Shown in pieces: positions 10,376-19,015 of a stretch of DNA of 64,000 nucleotides. The translations under genes and the position numbers were made by a program. How positions within the stretch are numbered: position 1 is the first letter of the stretch; every line of letters starts with the position of its first letter. Source of the DNA: Rheinheimera sp. D18 (GTDB taxonomy: Bacteria > Pseudomonadota > Gammaproteobacteria > Enterobacterales > Alteromonadaceae); NCBI RefSeq assembly GCF_004345025.1, contig NZ_CP037745.1, forward strand, positions 744,001-808,000. The letters run 5' to 3'. The notes beneath the pieces are model-generated. The model was not told the DNA's origin. It ran no database searches and saw nothing but the letters and a program-made list of their open reading frames with translations.

Positions 10376-11929
10376 TTACTTAGCGGGTTTAAGTATTACT
10401 TTGTCTCGGCCGGATTTTTTCGCTTCATATAAAGCTTCATCGGCGCGGTCAAAAGCACTGCGGCTAGTATCGTTACTGCTAAATTGGGTCGCACCAAATG
10501 AAATAGTAATAGGGACACTAACATTTTTAAATTTAAACGGAATTTTACGAATTTTTTCACGAAGCATATTTAACGGCGCTTCTACTTCGCTAAGCTCACT
10601 TTCCGGGAATAGAATAATAAATTCTTCGCCGCCGTAGCGGGCAATAAAATCGGTTTCACGCAAATGCAGTTTTAATGCCTTGGCGATAACCTGTAAGGTT
10701 TTATCGCCTGCGCTGTGGCCATAGTTATCGTTAATGCTTTTAAAGTGGTCAATGTCGGCTAATGCCACACACAATGGCTTGTTATAGCGCTGAGCCCGTT
10801 TAATTTCTAACTGGTAGCGCTCGTCAAAGGCGGCGCGGTTTGCTATGCCGGTTAGCGCATCTTGCAAACTACGGAAGTTTTGATCAGAAATACGTTTTTT
10901 AAAGGTTAGCGCATCGGCTTCTAGCTCATTTAACCGTGCTTCCATGCTGTCCAGTGTGCTAAGCAAGCTTTGTCTATCTTGTTGCTCTAGCTTATCTTTT
11001 GCGCGCATTGAATTAGCAATAGCCGACAATTTGTCACTTACTAAGGCTTTTAATTGTTCTAACGAGGTCGCACGTTGGCTAGCTGCACCTAAATGGGTAA
11101 TTTGCTGCTCTATTTGCTGGTTTAGCACCAGCATTTTTTCTTGTAGTTCAGAAGAGGTGTTTAGCGATGAAACAACGGCTTGTTGCACACTAGAGAGTGC
11201 GTCATTTAGTTTTAGTAAAAAATGCTCCGCTGACTGCCGCTCTTGGTTAATGCTGGTAATGATAATGCTAATGGTTTTAAGGCAAGCTTCTAGCAACACA
11301 TCAATGGTTAGGTTGCCAAGTAAGCTAACCCGAATTTTATCCATTTCAGTGGCGCAGTCATCGGCAAACGCCAGCTCACTAAGTAAGTTGGTTAGCTCAA
11401 TGCTTATTTTGCGGCAAGTATGGCTATAGCGATCATCGTCTGCGTTGTCACCAGTGAGTTGTTGCTTCGCCTGTAAAGCCTGCTGATACAGCTCGGTCAG
11501 ATTATTTATATGTGGTAAGAAGGCGTGAACTGTCGCTGATGGCGTTTCCACCTTAGTTAATAAGTCGCGTAAATCACGGCGTAACTGATCAGGTAAGCCT
11601 TTTTGTTTTTGCAGTAATTTACCAGCATCAGTTAAGCCCTGCTGCACTTTTTGCACATCAGTTTGGTGCTTAGCTTCAAACTGCTTTAAGGTTTCACTGG
11701 TGCCTTCTATAAATGGCAGCAGTTTTTCTAAGTCAGTACCGCGATTTAGCTCAGTGCGTAATTTAGCCAAACGGTTATCTAGCTCAACATCGACACCTTT
11801 ACACGCTAATGACAGTCGGGCAACAAACTGCGCCAGTATTTTAAACTGTGCTTCGTAAGTGTCTTCAAGCACTTTACGCGCTTTAAGGGCGTTGCTTAGT
11901 TGTTTTTTCGTGTCATCTTGCAAGGGCAT
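10376..11929 (-). CDS. Diguanylate cyclase with long coiled-coil N-terminal region
   Basis: A soluble 517-residue protein that should make cyclic di-GMP. Residues 1-345 are largely helical and charged with several coiled-coil stretches and no membrane span. The GGDEF domain occupies about 347-512: it opens with DALTGIANRAAFD, has the metal-binding ADIDHFKSINDNYGH, and the active-site motif GGEEF near 433. An RETD sequence five residues upstream is an intact inhibitory I-site, so product feedback is likely. The ATG at 11929 and a GTG directly before it are both close to AGGCAGG. It lies 34 bases upstream of ppnN on the same strand. Confidence 0.93.
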   Translation of the reverse strand: MPLQDDTKKQLSNALKARKVLEDTYEAQFKILAQFVARLSLACKGVDVELDNRLAKLRTELNRGTDLEKLLPFIEGTSETLKQFEAKHQTDVQKVQQGLTDAGKLLQKQKGLPDQLRRDLRDLLTKVETPSATVHAFLPHINNLTELYQQALQAKQQLTGDNADDDRYSHTCRKISIELTNLLSELAFADDCATEMDKIRVSLLGNLTIDVLLEACLKTISIIITSINQERQSAEHFLLKLNDALSSVQQAVVSSLNTSSELQEKMLVLNQQIEQQITHLGAASQRATSLEQLKALVSDKLSAIANSMRAKDKLEQQDRQSLLSTLDSMEARLNELEADALTFKKRISDQNFRSLQDALTGIANRAAFDERYQLEIKRAQRYNKPLCVALADIDHFKSINDNYGHSAGDKTLQVIAKALKLHLRETDFIARYGGEEFIILFPESELSEVEAPLNMLREKIRKIPFKFKNVSVPITISFGATQFSSNDTSRSAFDRADEALYEAKKSGRDKVILKPAK

Positions 11930-12050
11930 CACCTGCCTGCTGTTTATTAAATAGTTGTTTAAACATAAGTATATCGACTATCGCTATAAATGCGATATCT
12001 GATTGTCTAGAAATGAAGTTTTTGTTAAAACCGAGCTGGCAAACACGTTA

Positions 12051-12071
12051 CGGTAGGCAAAACGCCTACCG
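12051..12071 (-). terminator. Hairpin downstream of queF
   Basis: CGGTAGGC and GCCTACCG form a perfect 8-base stem around a 5-base loop, 35 bases after the queF stop codon. There is no clear U-tract on either strand, so it may be a weak terminator or an RNA-protecting hairpin. Confidence 0.45.
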
Positions 12072-12105
12072 GGTTAGCATTGTATAATAATGCGAATTAT
12101 CTAGA

Positions 12106-12948
12106 TTACTGGCGGCTTAAACGAATCGCCGGAGGAGTATAAGGTGCGCTAGCACGCCATGGGTTAATATCTAAACCGCCACGCCTAGTATAACGCGCGT
12201 AAACGGCCAAAAAGCTTGGTTGGCAACGCGTCCAAATATCACTAAATATACGCTCAACGCATTGTTCGTGAAATTCATTGTGGCCACGAAAGCTGATCAA
12301 GTAACGTAGCAAGCCTTCATGATCGATGGCTTTACCACGATAGTGGATATACACACTTGCCCAATCAGGCTGAGAAGTAATTAAGCAGTTTGATTTTAAT
12401 AAATGCGAGTGTACACGTTCGTCTACAACATCTGCATCCGGCTGTACCTGCAACAAACTTGCGTCATATTGGTATTGATTAACTTCAATATCCAGCTCGT
12501 CGATACAACGCCCAGGGATCCAGGTTGGTTGAAACGCCATAATTTCATTAACATTATGTAGGCTTACTTTTACCGGTTTGCCGGCACAAGCTGATAAATC
12601 TGTATGTAAATGCTTATAAACCTTACTTAAATCAGTAAATCTGCTTTGGTTAAAGCTATTTAGGTATAACTTAAACGATTTAGACTCAATTAAGTTTTCT
12701 GAGTCATACGGCACCACAAAGGTCGCTAAAGCCACCATGGGTTTACCTTTGGCATTAAGCCAAGATAGCTCATAACCGTGCCAAATATCCTGACCAATAA
12801 AAGGCAGAACAGTCGTGTTTATGCCTATATCGTCGCGGCCTAAACTACGCGGTACCGCTTGTAATAAACTGGCATCATATTTATCAGCATAGGCGGTTAC
12901 TTTACCTAAGCTTAGCCCAGCAAGAATATCGGATTGGCTTTGACTCAT
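12106..12948 (-). CDS. queF: NADPH-dependent 7-cyano-7-deazaguanine reductase
   Basis: QueF reduces preQ0 to preQ1 in queuosine biosynthesis for tRNA. The protein (about 280 residues) is the long, two-lobed YqcD-type. ESKSFKLYLNSFNQSRF, LLKSNCLITSQPDW (with the nucleophilic Cys) and the C-terminal FHEQCVERIFSD and RYTRRGGLDINPWR are all conserved. I placed the start at the ATG of MSQSQSD by comparison with E. coli; a GTG 18 bases upstream is open, and neither has a strong ribosome binding site. It is divergent from syd, as in E. coli. No preQ1 riboswitch fits in the short gap. Confidence 0.95.
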   Translation of the reverse strand: MSQSQSDILAGLSLGKVTAYADKYDASLLQAVPRSLGRDDIGINTTVLPFIGQDIWHGYELSWLNAKGKPMVALATFVVPYDSENLIESKSFKLYLNSFNQSRFTDLSKVYKHLHTDLSACAGKPVKVSLHNVNEIMAFQPTWIPGRCIDELDIEVNQYQYDASLLQVQPDADVVDERVHSHLLKSNCLITSQPDWASVYIHYRGKAIDHEGLLRYLISFRGHNEFHEQCVERIFSDIWTRCQPSFLAVYARYTRRGGLDINPWRASAPYTPPAIRLSRQ

Positions 12949-13022
12949 GTCGGTTACTGTTATCACTGCAAGGTTAACGATACAATGACGCTAGTTTATC
13001 ATAAAGTATGACGGAAGGTCGC

Positions 13023-13574
13023 GTGAGTCTGGCAAGCAATTACTCTCAGTTTATTCATCAAGCGTTGCAGTGGCATCAACAGCAACAAAGCGTGCTAACA
13101 ACTTGGGTTGATACGGCAAGCCCTTCGCCATGTCAGCACGGCGATATTATCGATAACAATGTAGCGTGGCAGCCAGTATTACAGCAACCGAGCGCCGATT
13201 TCACTAATGTTGAACAGGCGCTTGAGCTTACACTGCATGATGATATTAAAACCTTCTATAGCCAGCACTATGGTGCTGGCTTAGCGGCTGAACATCAGCG
13301 TGGTAAGTTAGCCTTGCTAATGGTGTGGAATAACGATGATTTGAAGCGGCTGCAAGAAAATATTATCGGTCACATTATGATGAAACGGCGGTTAAAACAG
13401 CGTGAAACCGTATTCTTTGCCACCACAGAAGATGACGCTGTTTTACTCTCTGTACTAAATAGCAGCGGTGAAGTGTTCGTTGAACATGTTGGCCAAGAAG
13501 TCTCAGAAAAGCTCGCTGACAACTTGGCTGAGTTTTTTACCCAGTTAACGCCGTGCCATTACGATGAGCTTTGA
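13023..13574 (+). CDS. syd: SecY-interacting protein Syd
   Basis: Syd is a small cytoplasmic protein that binds SecY at the inner membrane and is proposed to check translocon assembly. The 183 residues match the family length, with conserved blocks SPCQHGDII, KTFYSQHYGAGL, DLKRLQENIIGH and LADNLAEFFTQL. I chose GTG 13023 because GGAAGG lies 4 bases upstream and the length then fits; ATG 13008 would add five residues without a ribosome binding site. It is divergent from queF and its last 16 bases overlap the convergent DUF2310 gene. Confidence 0.9.
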   Translation: MSLASNYSQFIHQALQWHQQQQSVLTTWVDTASPSPCQHGDIIDNNVAWQPVLQQPSADFTNVEQALELTLHDDIKTFYSQHYGAGLAAEHQRGKLALLMVWNNDDLKRLQENIIGHIMMKRRLKQRETVFFATTEDDAVLLSVLNSSGEVFVEHVGQEVSEKLADNLAEFFTQLTPCHYDEL

Positions 13575-14338
13575 CAATCCCAAGCGATATTACTCAGCAG
13601 CCTACAGCTATCACATTTAAAATCAAAAATGTCATGCATAGGTTGTACTAAACGCCAATTTTTGCCACATCCAGGGCAGGTTTTATCTGCTTCTGCTGAG
13701 CAATTAGTGCTGGTGCCGCTATACAACGCATAAAAAACCGGTATGCCGTTTGTGAGCTCCAGTTGCTTTGCCAGCTTTCTACCTTGCTTATTCAGTGTGC
13801 TATGCAACTGCTGCAGGCTTCGCTCTGCGGTTTTATCTAGTACACGAGTGTGCTGCATCTGAATTTCATCTAATGCTTGATACTGCAGCTGCCAGCGGAT
13901 CAACTGTTCATGATCTGGCTCCGATGTCTTTAACTGATACAAGGCTGTAGGCGCAAAATGTTCGCCGCAGCGCAGTGGCGAGCAGGTATCGCTAAATCGA
14001 GTATATAAAATATAACTTTTGGCTTTAGCGCAGGGATCGGTATGAGGTGACATTAAATCCATTCCCAATACGTGCAATTGCGGATAGGCCAGCCCTGCGT
14101 TGCCAAGCTGCTGTAACGCGGTATTACCTAGTTTGCTGTGATACTTAGCTAATAAGGCGTGCTCATCGGGGATTACAATACGGCTACAAAAACGATCTTG
14201 CTGCCAGGCAGTAGGAAACTCGCGGCCTAATATTTGGCCGTTAAAAATCAGCTTTTCAATATAATGGCGAATGGCTGATTCCGCCTGAGCAAAATTGGTA
14301 TCGGCAATAATTTTAAATTCTAGCTCGGCCACATACAT
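13559..14338 (-). CDS. Zn-ribbon-containing protein, DUF2310 family
   Basis: A 259-residue protein whose C-terminus carries two CxxC pairs (CPGCG near residue 225 and CDSC near 245), a zinc ribbon suggesting nucleic acid or protein binding. The N-terminal part with NGQILGREFPTAW is what I recognise as the DUF2310 family of gammaproteobacteria, often found near syd. Function is unknown. Its 3' end overlaps syd by 16 bases in convergent orientation, and the small gene at 14341-14628 precedes it by 2 bases. Confidence 0.8.
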   Translation of the reverse strand: MYVAELEFKIIADTNFAQAESAIRHYIEKLIFNGQILGREFPTAWQQDRFCSRIVIPDEHALLAKYHSKLGNTALQQLGNAGLAYPQLHVLGMDLMSPHTDPCAKAKSYILYTRFSDTCSPLRCGEHFAPTALYQLKTSEPDHEQLIRWQLQYQALDEIQMQHTRVLDKTAERSLQQLHSTLNKQGRKLAKQLELTNGIPVFYALYSGTSTNCSAEADKTCPGCGKNWRLVQPMHDIFDFKCDSCRLLSNIAWDCQSSS

Positions 14339-14340
14339 AT

Positions 14341-14628
14341 TTAGTTGTCCAACTTGCTGAGTAATAAATCAAGCTTCGCTTCAATTCTGGCTAAGGTTAG
14401 CTCTAGTTCCCTCGATGAGGTTTGAGGTGTTATTTCAGTTTGTGGCACAGCAATGTTTACGTCAGTGGCAATAACAGGGTTAGCTCGCCAGTGTTGATAA
14501 GCACTAAACAATTGTTGTGGCGTAATGCGGCCGGCTAAGCGGGCACGAAATAAGGCCAAACTGGGTGTTTTACCTTCGTACTGCAGTTGCGCGGCTATCT
14601 GCTGTAGCAATGTTACTGGATCTGTCAT
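14341..14628 (-). CDS. Small conserved hypothetical protein
   Basis: A protein of about 95 residues that I cannot assign. The N-terminal half (EGKTPSLALFRARLAG, then ITPQQLFSAYQHWR) looks like a helical DNA-binding or KfrA-like N-terminal region, and the last 30 residues are a predicted coiled coil (ARIEAKLDLLLSKL). The ATG at 14628 is chosen as the first Met; a TTG at 14652 is open. It sits 2 bases upstream of the DUF2310 gene and is probably translated with it. Confidence 0.65.
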   Translation of the reverse strand: MTDPVTLLQQIAAQLQYEGKTPSLALFRARLAGRITPQQLFSAYQHWRANPVIATDVNIAVPQTEITPQTSSRELELTLARIEAKLDLLLSKLDN

Positions 14629-14769
14629 TAGTATTGCCGAATTGACTAACAAGTAGCGAAATTTACCATTGTTAGCGCAGCAATAGTAGAGTTAACTTTA
14701 TAAGTTGCTGTTTTCAAATTAATTAATGTTTGGCATGCGCTTTGCTGTATGTATTTTAACAAATAGTAT

Positions 14770-14794
14770 TAAGCCGCAAAGGCTTAGTTTTTAT
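14770..14794 (+). terminator. Terminator-like hairpin in the leader of the DUF3192 lipoprotein gene
   Basis: TAAGCC (14770-14775) and GGCTTA (14781-14786) pair around GCAAA and are followed by GTTTTTATT, the shape of an intrinsic terminator. It lies only about 25 bases upstream of the start codon at 14817, so it would act on a leader transcript or end a short upstream RNA. Confidence 0.5.
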
Positions 14795-14816
14795 TAAAAT
14801 AAACAGGAAAATTATT

Positions 14817-15176
14817 ATGTTAGCTAAATTTTTAGTCGCGGCAACTTTGGCGATAACGTTAACAGGGTGTGTAGTAGCGGTGGGTGGTAAGCACGAATTT
14901 GATGATGAGAGCAATTGGCAAAAAACTCAGCGTTATAACCAAGACCAAGTTAATCAGTTGGAACTGGACAGGTCGCTACAAGATATTCGTAACCTAATGG
15001 GCGCCCCTGATTTTAGTGAATCGTTTAGCAAAGATGGTGAGACGGTGCAGGTATTGTTTTATCGTACCCATCATGTAAAAAGTGATGGCAAAACCACAAA
15101 GGATGAATGTACAGCACTTATTTTTAAACAAAATAAATTAGTAGGTTGGGGCGATAAAGCCTATCAATATTTATAA
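14817..15176 (+). CDS. DUF3192 family lipoprotein
   Basis: A 119-residue small lipoprotein with signal peptide and lipobox LTGC (Cys18). The DUF3192 core QVLFYRTHHVKSDGKTTKDE followed by CTALIFKQNKL is near the C-terminus, paralogous to the membrane-anchored protein at 7740-8171. The segment DRSLQDIRNLMGAPDF upstream resembles the small OmlA/BamE-like fold. The start follows AACAGGAAAA. It has its own leader with a terminator-like hairpin. Function is unknown; an outer membrane location is inferred from the residues after Cys (no Asp at +2). Confidence 0.85.
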   Translation: MLAKFLVAATLAITLTGCVVAVGGKHEFDDESNWQKTQRYNQDQVNQLELDRSLQDIRNLMGAPDFSESFSKDGETVQVLFYRTHHVKSDGKTTKDECTALIFKQNKLVGWGDKAYQYL

Positions 15177-15296
15177 AGTGATTAGCAATTCGGCAGTGAA
15201 TAGTGGTGGTGGGACAGCAGTAAGGTGTTGTATTTGTCAACGACTAACCTTGCTGTTATTGTGGATAATATATCGACAATAGAACAAGGGATCGTT

Positions 15297-15950
15297 ATGT
15301 TAACTGAATTAAATACGGTAGAGCTAGAACGACTAAAAGCCATATTACTTACTGCTGACGAGCTAAAGCTTGCCGCATCGCTATTGTTTCAGTCTTATCA
15401 TGATGACCCGTTGTTTATGGAGATTTTTCGCGCAGAAAAGCCAGACTATGAACAGCGCTTACGTGCCGCAATTCGTGAAGAACTAAATGCCTTTTGGCAA
15501 GCTAAGCAGCCAATTATTGGCCTATTTCAAGGTGAGCAATTGTATGGTGTGGCCTGTGTTATAACACCAGACTCAGGCATCGGCTCTAATCGGCTTTGGC
15601 ATTGGCGTTTAAATATGTTGCTAACCGCAGGCTATGTTTCTACCAAGCAATTACTAGAAAAAGAACAAAAAATTCATGCAGCAATTCCCGCTGAGCGCTA
15701 CCATATGTTGGCATTTATTGCCGTGGCACCGAAACAACAGCAATTAGGATTGGGGCATTACCTGGTACACGCGGTTGACTCTATTGTTGATAAAGACGAA
15801 ACATCAGAGGGTATTGGCGTGTTTGTTACGCTAGAAAAATATAAAGCTTTCTTTGCGGATGATAAATATCAAACGGTCACTGACTTAGCATTTAATACCG
15901 TAAGTGGCACCCTGATGTTTCGGCAAAGACAGCCATTATTGGCTAGATAG
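15297..15950 (+). CDS. GNAT family N-acetyltransferase
   Basis: A 217-residue protein of the GNAT fold. Motif A is visible as IAVAPKQQQLGLGHYLVHAV near residues 140-160, a QxxGxG/A-type acetyl-CoA pyrophosphate loop, with the preceding beta strand YHMLAFIAVAP. AAGGGATCG precedes the ATG at 15297; a longer frame from 15225 has no such site. The substrate cannot be told. The DUF962 gene follows after 13 bases and may be co-transcribed. Confidence 0.8.
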   Translation: MLTELNTVELERLKAILLTADELKLAASLLFQSYHDDPLFMEIFRAEKPDYEQRLRAAIREELNAFWQAKQPIIGLFQGEQLYGVACVITPDSGIGSNRLWHWRLNMLLTAGYVSTKQLLEKEQKIHAAIPAERYHMLAFIAVAPKQQQLGLGHYLVHAVDSIVDKDETSEGIGVFVTLEKYKAFFADDKYQTVTDLAFNTVSGTLMFRQRQPLLAR

Positions 15951-15963
15951 CAAGGTAAGTGGT

Positions 15964-16278
15964 ATGCAAAAATTTAATAGTTTCGCTGAATTTTATCCTT
16001 ATTACCTTAGCGAACACCGCAGCCCTATATGTCGTGCATTACACTACATTGGTAGCAGCTTAGTACTGGGGGCATTGCTATTAATGCTAGTAAGCCAGCA
16101 GTGGCGCTATTGGTGGCTATTACCGCTAATGGGTTATGGCTTTGCGTGGGTGGGACATTTAGTATTTGAACACAATAAACCCGCTACCTTTAAATATCCG
16201 TTTTATAGCCTAGCCGCCGATTGGGTGATGTTAAAAGATTTCTTAACCGGGCAGTTAAAACATAAGCTACCCAGTTAA
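15964..16278 (+). CDS. DUF962/Mpo1-like membrane protein
   Basis: A 104-residue membrane protein of the DUF962 family, whose yeast member Mpo1 is an Fe-dependent 2-hydroxy fatty acid dioxygenase. The family histidines are visible in the N-terminal YYLSEHRSPICRALHYIG, in WVGHLVFEHNKPATF and there are two hydrophobic spans near residues 30-48 and 50-68. Bacterial members are mostly uncharacterised, so the enzymatic role is inference. It follows the GNAT gene closely. Confidence 0.8.
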   Translation: MQKFNSFAEFYPYYLSEHRSPICRALHYIGSSLVLGALLLMLVSQQWRYWWLLPLMGYGFAWVGHLVFEHNKPATFKYPFYSLAADWVMLKDFLTGQLKHKLPS

Positions 16279-16290
16279 ATAGGCGGGGTA

Positions 16291-16590
16291 TTAGTTAATG
16301 CGATAAGCAGGCAAATTAAAGGCTGCTAATCGCATACCATTAAGTTGTAATTCTGCTTGATAGCGGCTTTCACCATCACCGCTAAAATCGACCTGATAAA
16401 AAGTAATAAAGCGCAGCCGGCCATTGATTTTTTTAAAGCTATGGCCTGAGCGGCCGCAATCTAGCATTTGTAATTGCTGTTGCTGGCATAACTGGTTTGC
16501 GACCACAATGGCGCGTTCATCTTGCTTGCGCTGTAACCAAAAAGCATAACAAATTGTGCTGATAATCAGCAATAGTAATACTGAACCCAT
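16291..16590 (-). CDS. DUF3301 family membrane-anchored protein
   Basis: A 99-residue protein with an N-terminal hydrophobic anchor (residues 2-18) and a short soluble domain with CGRSGHSFKKINGRLRF, which I recognise as DUF3301. GGAGAG lies 5 bases upstream of the ATG at 16590; an ATG 12 bases further upstream lacks a site. It is divergent from yqcC with about 110 bases between. The family is often near yqcC/truC in gammaproteobacteria. Function unknown. Confidence 0.78.
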   Translation of the reverse strand: MGSVLLLLIISTICYAFWLQRKQDERAIVVANQLCQQQQLQMLDCGRSGHSFKKINGRLRFITFYQVDFSGDGESRYQAELQLNGMRLAAFNLPAYRIN

Positions 16591-16699
16591 ACATCTCTCC
16601 ATAGGCTAATGTCTGATCATGCTGTTAGTTAGATGAATTTACAAGGGCTGGCTGCGGCTATTGCTTATGGTAAACTACAGCGCATTAAATGAGGTAGTT

Positions 16700-17020
16700 A
16701 TGTCAGATGTAGTTGAGTCGTTACTAGCAGCGTTAGAGACCGAGCTTAAACAGTTACAATATTGGAGTGTGTTACCGCCATCGGCAAAGGCTATGGCCAG
16801 CAATCTGCCGTTTTGTTATGACACGATGACACTGCAGCAATGGTTGCAACATGTGTTTATTCCACGCATGCGTGCGCTACTAGAGTCAGAACATCCTCTA
16901 CCGAATAAGATTGGTATATCGCCAATAGCAGAGCAAGCCTTTAACCCTGCAGATAAACGTGTGGTGCCATTACTGACTATTATTGCCAAGCTAGATCAAA
17001 CTCTTTGTGGTGCAACATGA
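16700..17020 (+). CDS. yqcC: YqcC family protein
   Basis: A 106-residue cytoplasmic protein of the YqcC family, with the conserved FCYDTMTLQQWLQHVFIPRM block in the middle. GAGG precedes the ATG at 16700. Its stop codon overlaps the truC start as ATGA, so the two are translationally coupled, the same arrangement as in E. coli. Function is unknown; its conserved coupling suggests a link to the TruC pseudouridylation enzyme. Confidence 0.88.
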   Translation: MSDVVESLLAALETELKQLQYWSVLPPSAKAMASNLPFCYDTMTLQQWLQHVFIPRMRALLESEHPLPNKIGISPIAEQAFNPADKRVVPLLTIIAKLDQTLCGAT

Positions 17021-17829
17021 GTTCAGCTGTACCTTTTGCATTAACCGAACTGCTTAAGATTATTTATCAAGATGAGCATATTGTCGCGGTAGATAAGCCT
17101 AGCGGTATGCTAGTGCATCGCTCATTTTTAGATAAACATGAAACCGTGTTTGTAATGCAAACGTTGCGTAACCAGATTGGCCAGCATGTGTTTCCGGTGC
17201 ATCGTTTAGATAGGCCGACTTCCGGCGTGCTATTGTTTGCTTTATCTAGTGAGGTAGCGCGCTTCCTCAGTGAGCAGCAAGAGAAAAAATTTTGGCGCAA
17301 GCATTACCTTGCTGTTGTAAGAGGTTTTTTGCCGCAAGGTGGCGAGCTAAATTATGCGCTCAAAGAACAATTAGATAAAATTGCTGACAAATTTAGTCGC
17401 GATGACAAGGCCGCGCAAGAGGCTATCACCCGTTATCAACCGCTAGCACAAGTTGAGTTACCTATTGCGGTAAGTAAATACCCAGCCGCGCGTTATTCGT
17501 TAGTTGCACTGCAGCCAATAACCGGACGTAAGCATCAATTGCGTCGTCATTTAGCCCATTTACGCTACCCCATTGTTGGCGATACTAGCCATGGCGATGG
17601 CAAGCATAATGCGTTGTTCAAAGACCATTTTAATTGTCGCCGCTTAATGCTAATTGCGAAACAGCTACGGTTACCGCACCCGGTTACGGGCGAGTTATTA
17701 ATACTTAATGCCAGCCTCAATGAGCTAGAGCCTGTGTTTAGCCAGTTTGGCTGGCCAATAGATGATGATTATTACCAACAACAATTCACTACGTTTTTTT
17801 CGGAGGATAAATGGCAAAAATCGCCCTAA
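17017..17829 (+). CDS. truC: tRNA pseudouridine(65) synthase
   Basis: TruC isomerises U65 of tRNAs to pseudouridine. The protein has 270 residues and the RluA-type catalytic motif HRLDRPTSGVL with the catalytic Asp65, followed by LVALQPITGRKHQLRRHL and YPIVGDTSHGDGKHN. The last two blocks are typical of TruC rather than RluA or RluC, and there is no S4 domain. The start ATG overlaps the yqcC stop. The yqcA gene begins inside its 3' end. Confidence 0.94.
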   Translation: MSSAVPFALTELLKIIYQDEHIVAVDKPSGMLVHRSFLDKHETVFVMQTLRNQIGQHVFPVHRLDRPTSGVLLFALSSEVARFLSEQQEKKFWRKHYLAVVRGFLPQGGELNYALKEQLDKIADKFSRDDKAAQEAITRYQPLAQVELPIAVSKYPAARYSLVALQPITGRKHQLRRHLAHLRYPIVGDTSHGDGKHNALFKDHFNCRRLMLIAKQLRLPHPVTGELLILNASLNELEPVFSQFGWPIDDDYYQQQFTTFFSEDKWQKSP

Positions 17830-18257
17830 TGGTAGGTACTGTTTATGGTGCTGCCGAATATGTTGCTGAACAGGCACTGCCGTTATTAGCTAGTTTTGAC
17901 CACGAGGTTAGTTTTTATAATGACGCCAAACTCGATAACGTATTAGCATTTGATGCCGATATTTGGCTGGTTATTACCTCAACTACGGGTGATGGCGATA
18001 TTCCAGATAACCTGTTTCCATTCTATTTGGAGTTACAAAACCGCTTCCCATTATTAACCGGTAAGCGGTTTGCTGTGGTTGCACTGGGAGATAGCAGTTA
18101 CGATACATTTTGTGGCGCCGGCGAGCAGTTTAGAAGCTTGCTGCTAGAGCTACAAGGCACCGAGTTAGCGCCTATGCTGCGTATCGATGCGGGTGAAACC
18201 CTAGAGCCAGAAACGCTAGCTTTACCGTGGTTAGAGCAATGTTTTTCGGCTGTTTAG
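17811..18257 (+). CDS. yqcA: Flavodoxin YqcA
   Basis: A 148-residue FMN-binding flavodoxin of the YqcA/MioC type, a small cytoplasmic electron carrier. The phosphate-binding loop is GTVYGAAEYVAE at the N-terminus, and the isoalloxazine loops are STTGDGDIPDN and ALGDSSYDTFCGAG. GGAGG precedes the ATG, which lies 19 bases inside truC, so the unit yqcC-truC-yqcA is an operon as in E. coli. Its stop overlaps the convergent cysZ stop by 4 bases. Confidence 0.93.
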   Translation: MAKIALMVGTVYGAAEYVAEQALPLLASFDHEVSFYNDAKLDNVLAFDADIWLVITSTTGDGDIPDNLFPFYLELQNRFPLLTGKRFAVVALGDSSYDTFCGAGEQFRSLLLELQGTELAPMLRIDAGETLEPETLALPWLEQCFSAV

Positions 18258-19015
18258 CAATATTTATCTAGTTTGTTGTAGGCTTTGGCTCCTGGCGCTT
18301 TAAGTGCTGGATCATTTTGTGCAGCCAGCTTGTCTACCCACATTGCTGTAGCGCCGCAAACGGCTATTGGCATAACAAATAGGTTAAACAAAGGGACCAT
18401 GCAGGCAATATTAACGGTAATGCCAAAGGCAAAGCTGGTGCTTGGTTGGCTGCGCAGTTGTTGTCGCATAGTACTAAAACTAATTTTATGGTTGTCGTAA
18501 GGGTAATCAACATACTGAATTGCCAGCAACCAGCTGGTAAATAAAAACCATAAAATTGGACCAATAACCGGTAAAAATAAAAATAGAACAAATAGTACAA
18601 TAGCCCGTGGTGCGGCATAAATAAATTTTTGCCACTCGCGGCCCAACAAACGCGGCACATCTTTTAAAAAGCCCGCTATGCCAATGTCGGGTACGGTTTT
18701 ACCGCTTAAATGCGCTGCTACTTTTTCACTTAACAAACCATTAAAGGGCGCGGCAATAAAGTTAGCCAGCATAGTAAAGCTATAAGCTAAGCCCAGTACT
18801 AAGGTCATTACACCAAGTGGGATCAACAGATATTCAAGCCAGTGTAGCCAGCTTGGCAAATATTGCTGTATAGCGCTAATCAGCAGGTTGACTTGCTGCA
18901 GTAAAAAATAAAAGGCAAATGAAAACAACACTAAATTTATGCTTAGCGGTACTAATACAAAACGTTTTAAACCTTTGGTGTGGATCAAACTTAAGCCACG
19001 AAAAAAATAGTACAT
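18254..19015 (-). CDS. cysZ: Sulfate transporter CysZ
   Basis: A 253-residue inner membrane protein of the CysZ (EI24) family, which imports sulfate for cysteine synthesis. Hydrophobic helices are near residues 20-45, 62-90, 135-170 and 200-230, and the family signature AIQYVDYPYDNHKISF is present near residue 170. It is alone on the minus strand and convergent with yqcA with a 4-base overlap. Assignment rests on the conserved signature and topology; transport was shown for homologues, not here. Confidence 0.9.
   Translation of the reverse strand: MYYFFRGLSLIHTKGLKRFVLVPLSINLVLFSFAFYFLLQQVNLLISAIQQYLPSWLHWLEYLLIPLGVMTLVLGLAYSFTMLANFIAAPFNGLLSEKVAAHLSGKTVPDIGIAGFLKDVPRLLGREWQKFIYAAPRAIVLFVLFLFLPVIGPILWFLFTSWLLAIQYVDYPYDNHKISFSTMRQQLRSQPSTSFAFGITVNIACMVPLFNLFVMPIAVCGATAMWVDKLAAQNDPALKAPGAKAYNKLDKYC

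Noticed and set aside
10944-11429. A 161-codon open frame antisense to the diguanylate cyclase gene
   Set aside because: It is the mirror of a coiled-coil coding region, Ser/Leu-rich, without a ribosome binding site; the opposite strand encodes clear GGDEF motifs.
12949-13022. preQ1 riboswitch for queF
   Set aside because: The divergent gap between queF and syd is about 70 bases and shows no C-rich aptamer-like hairpin.
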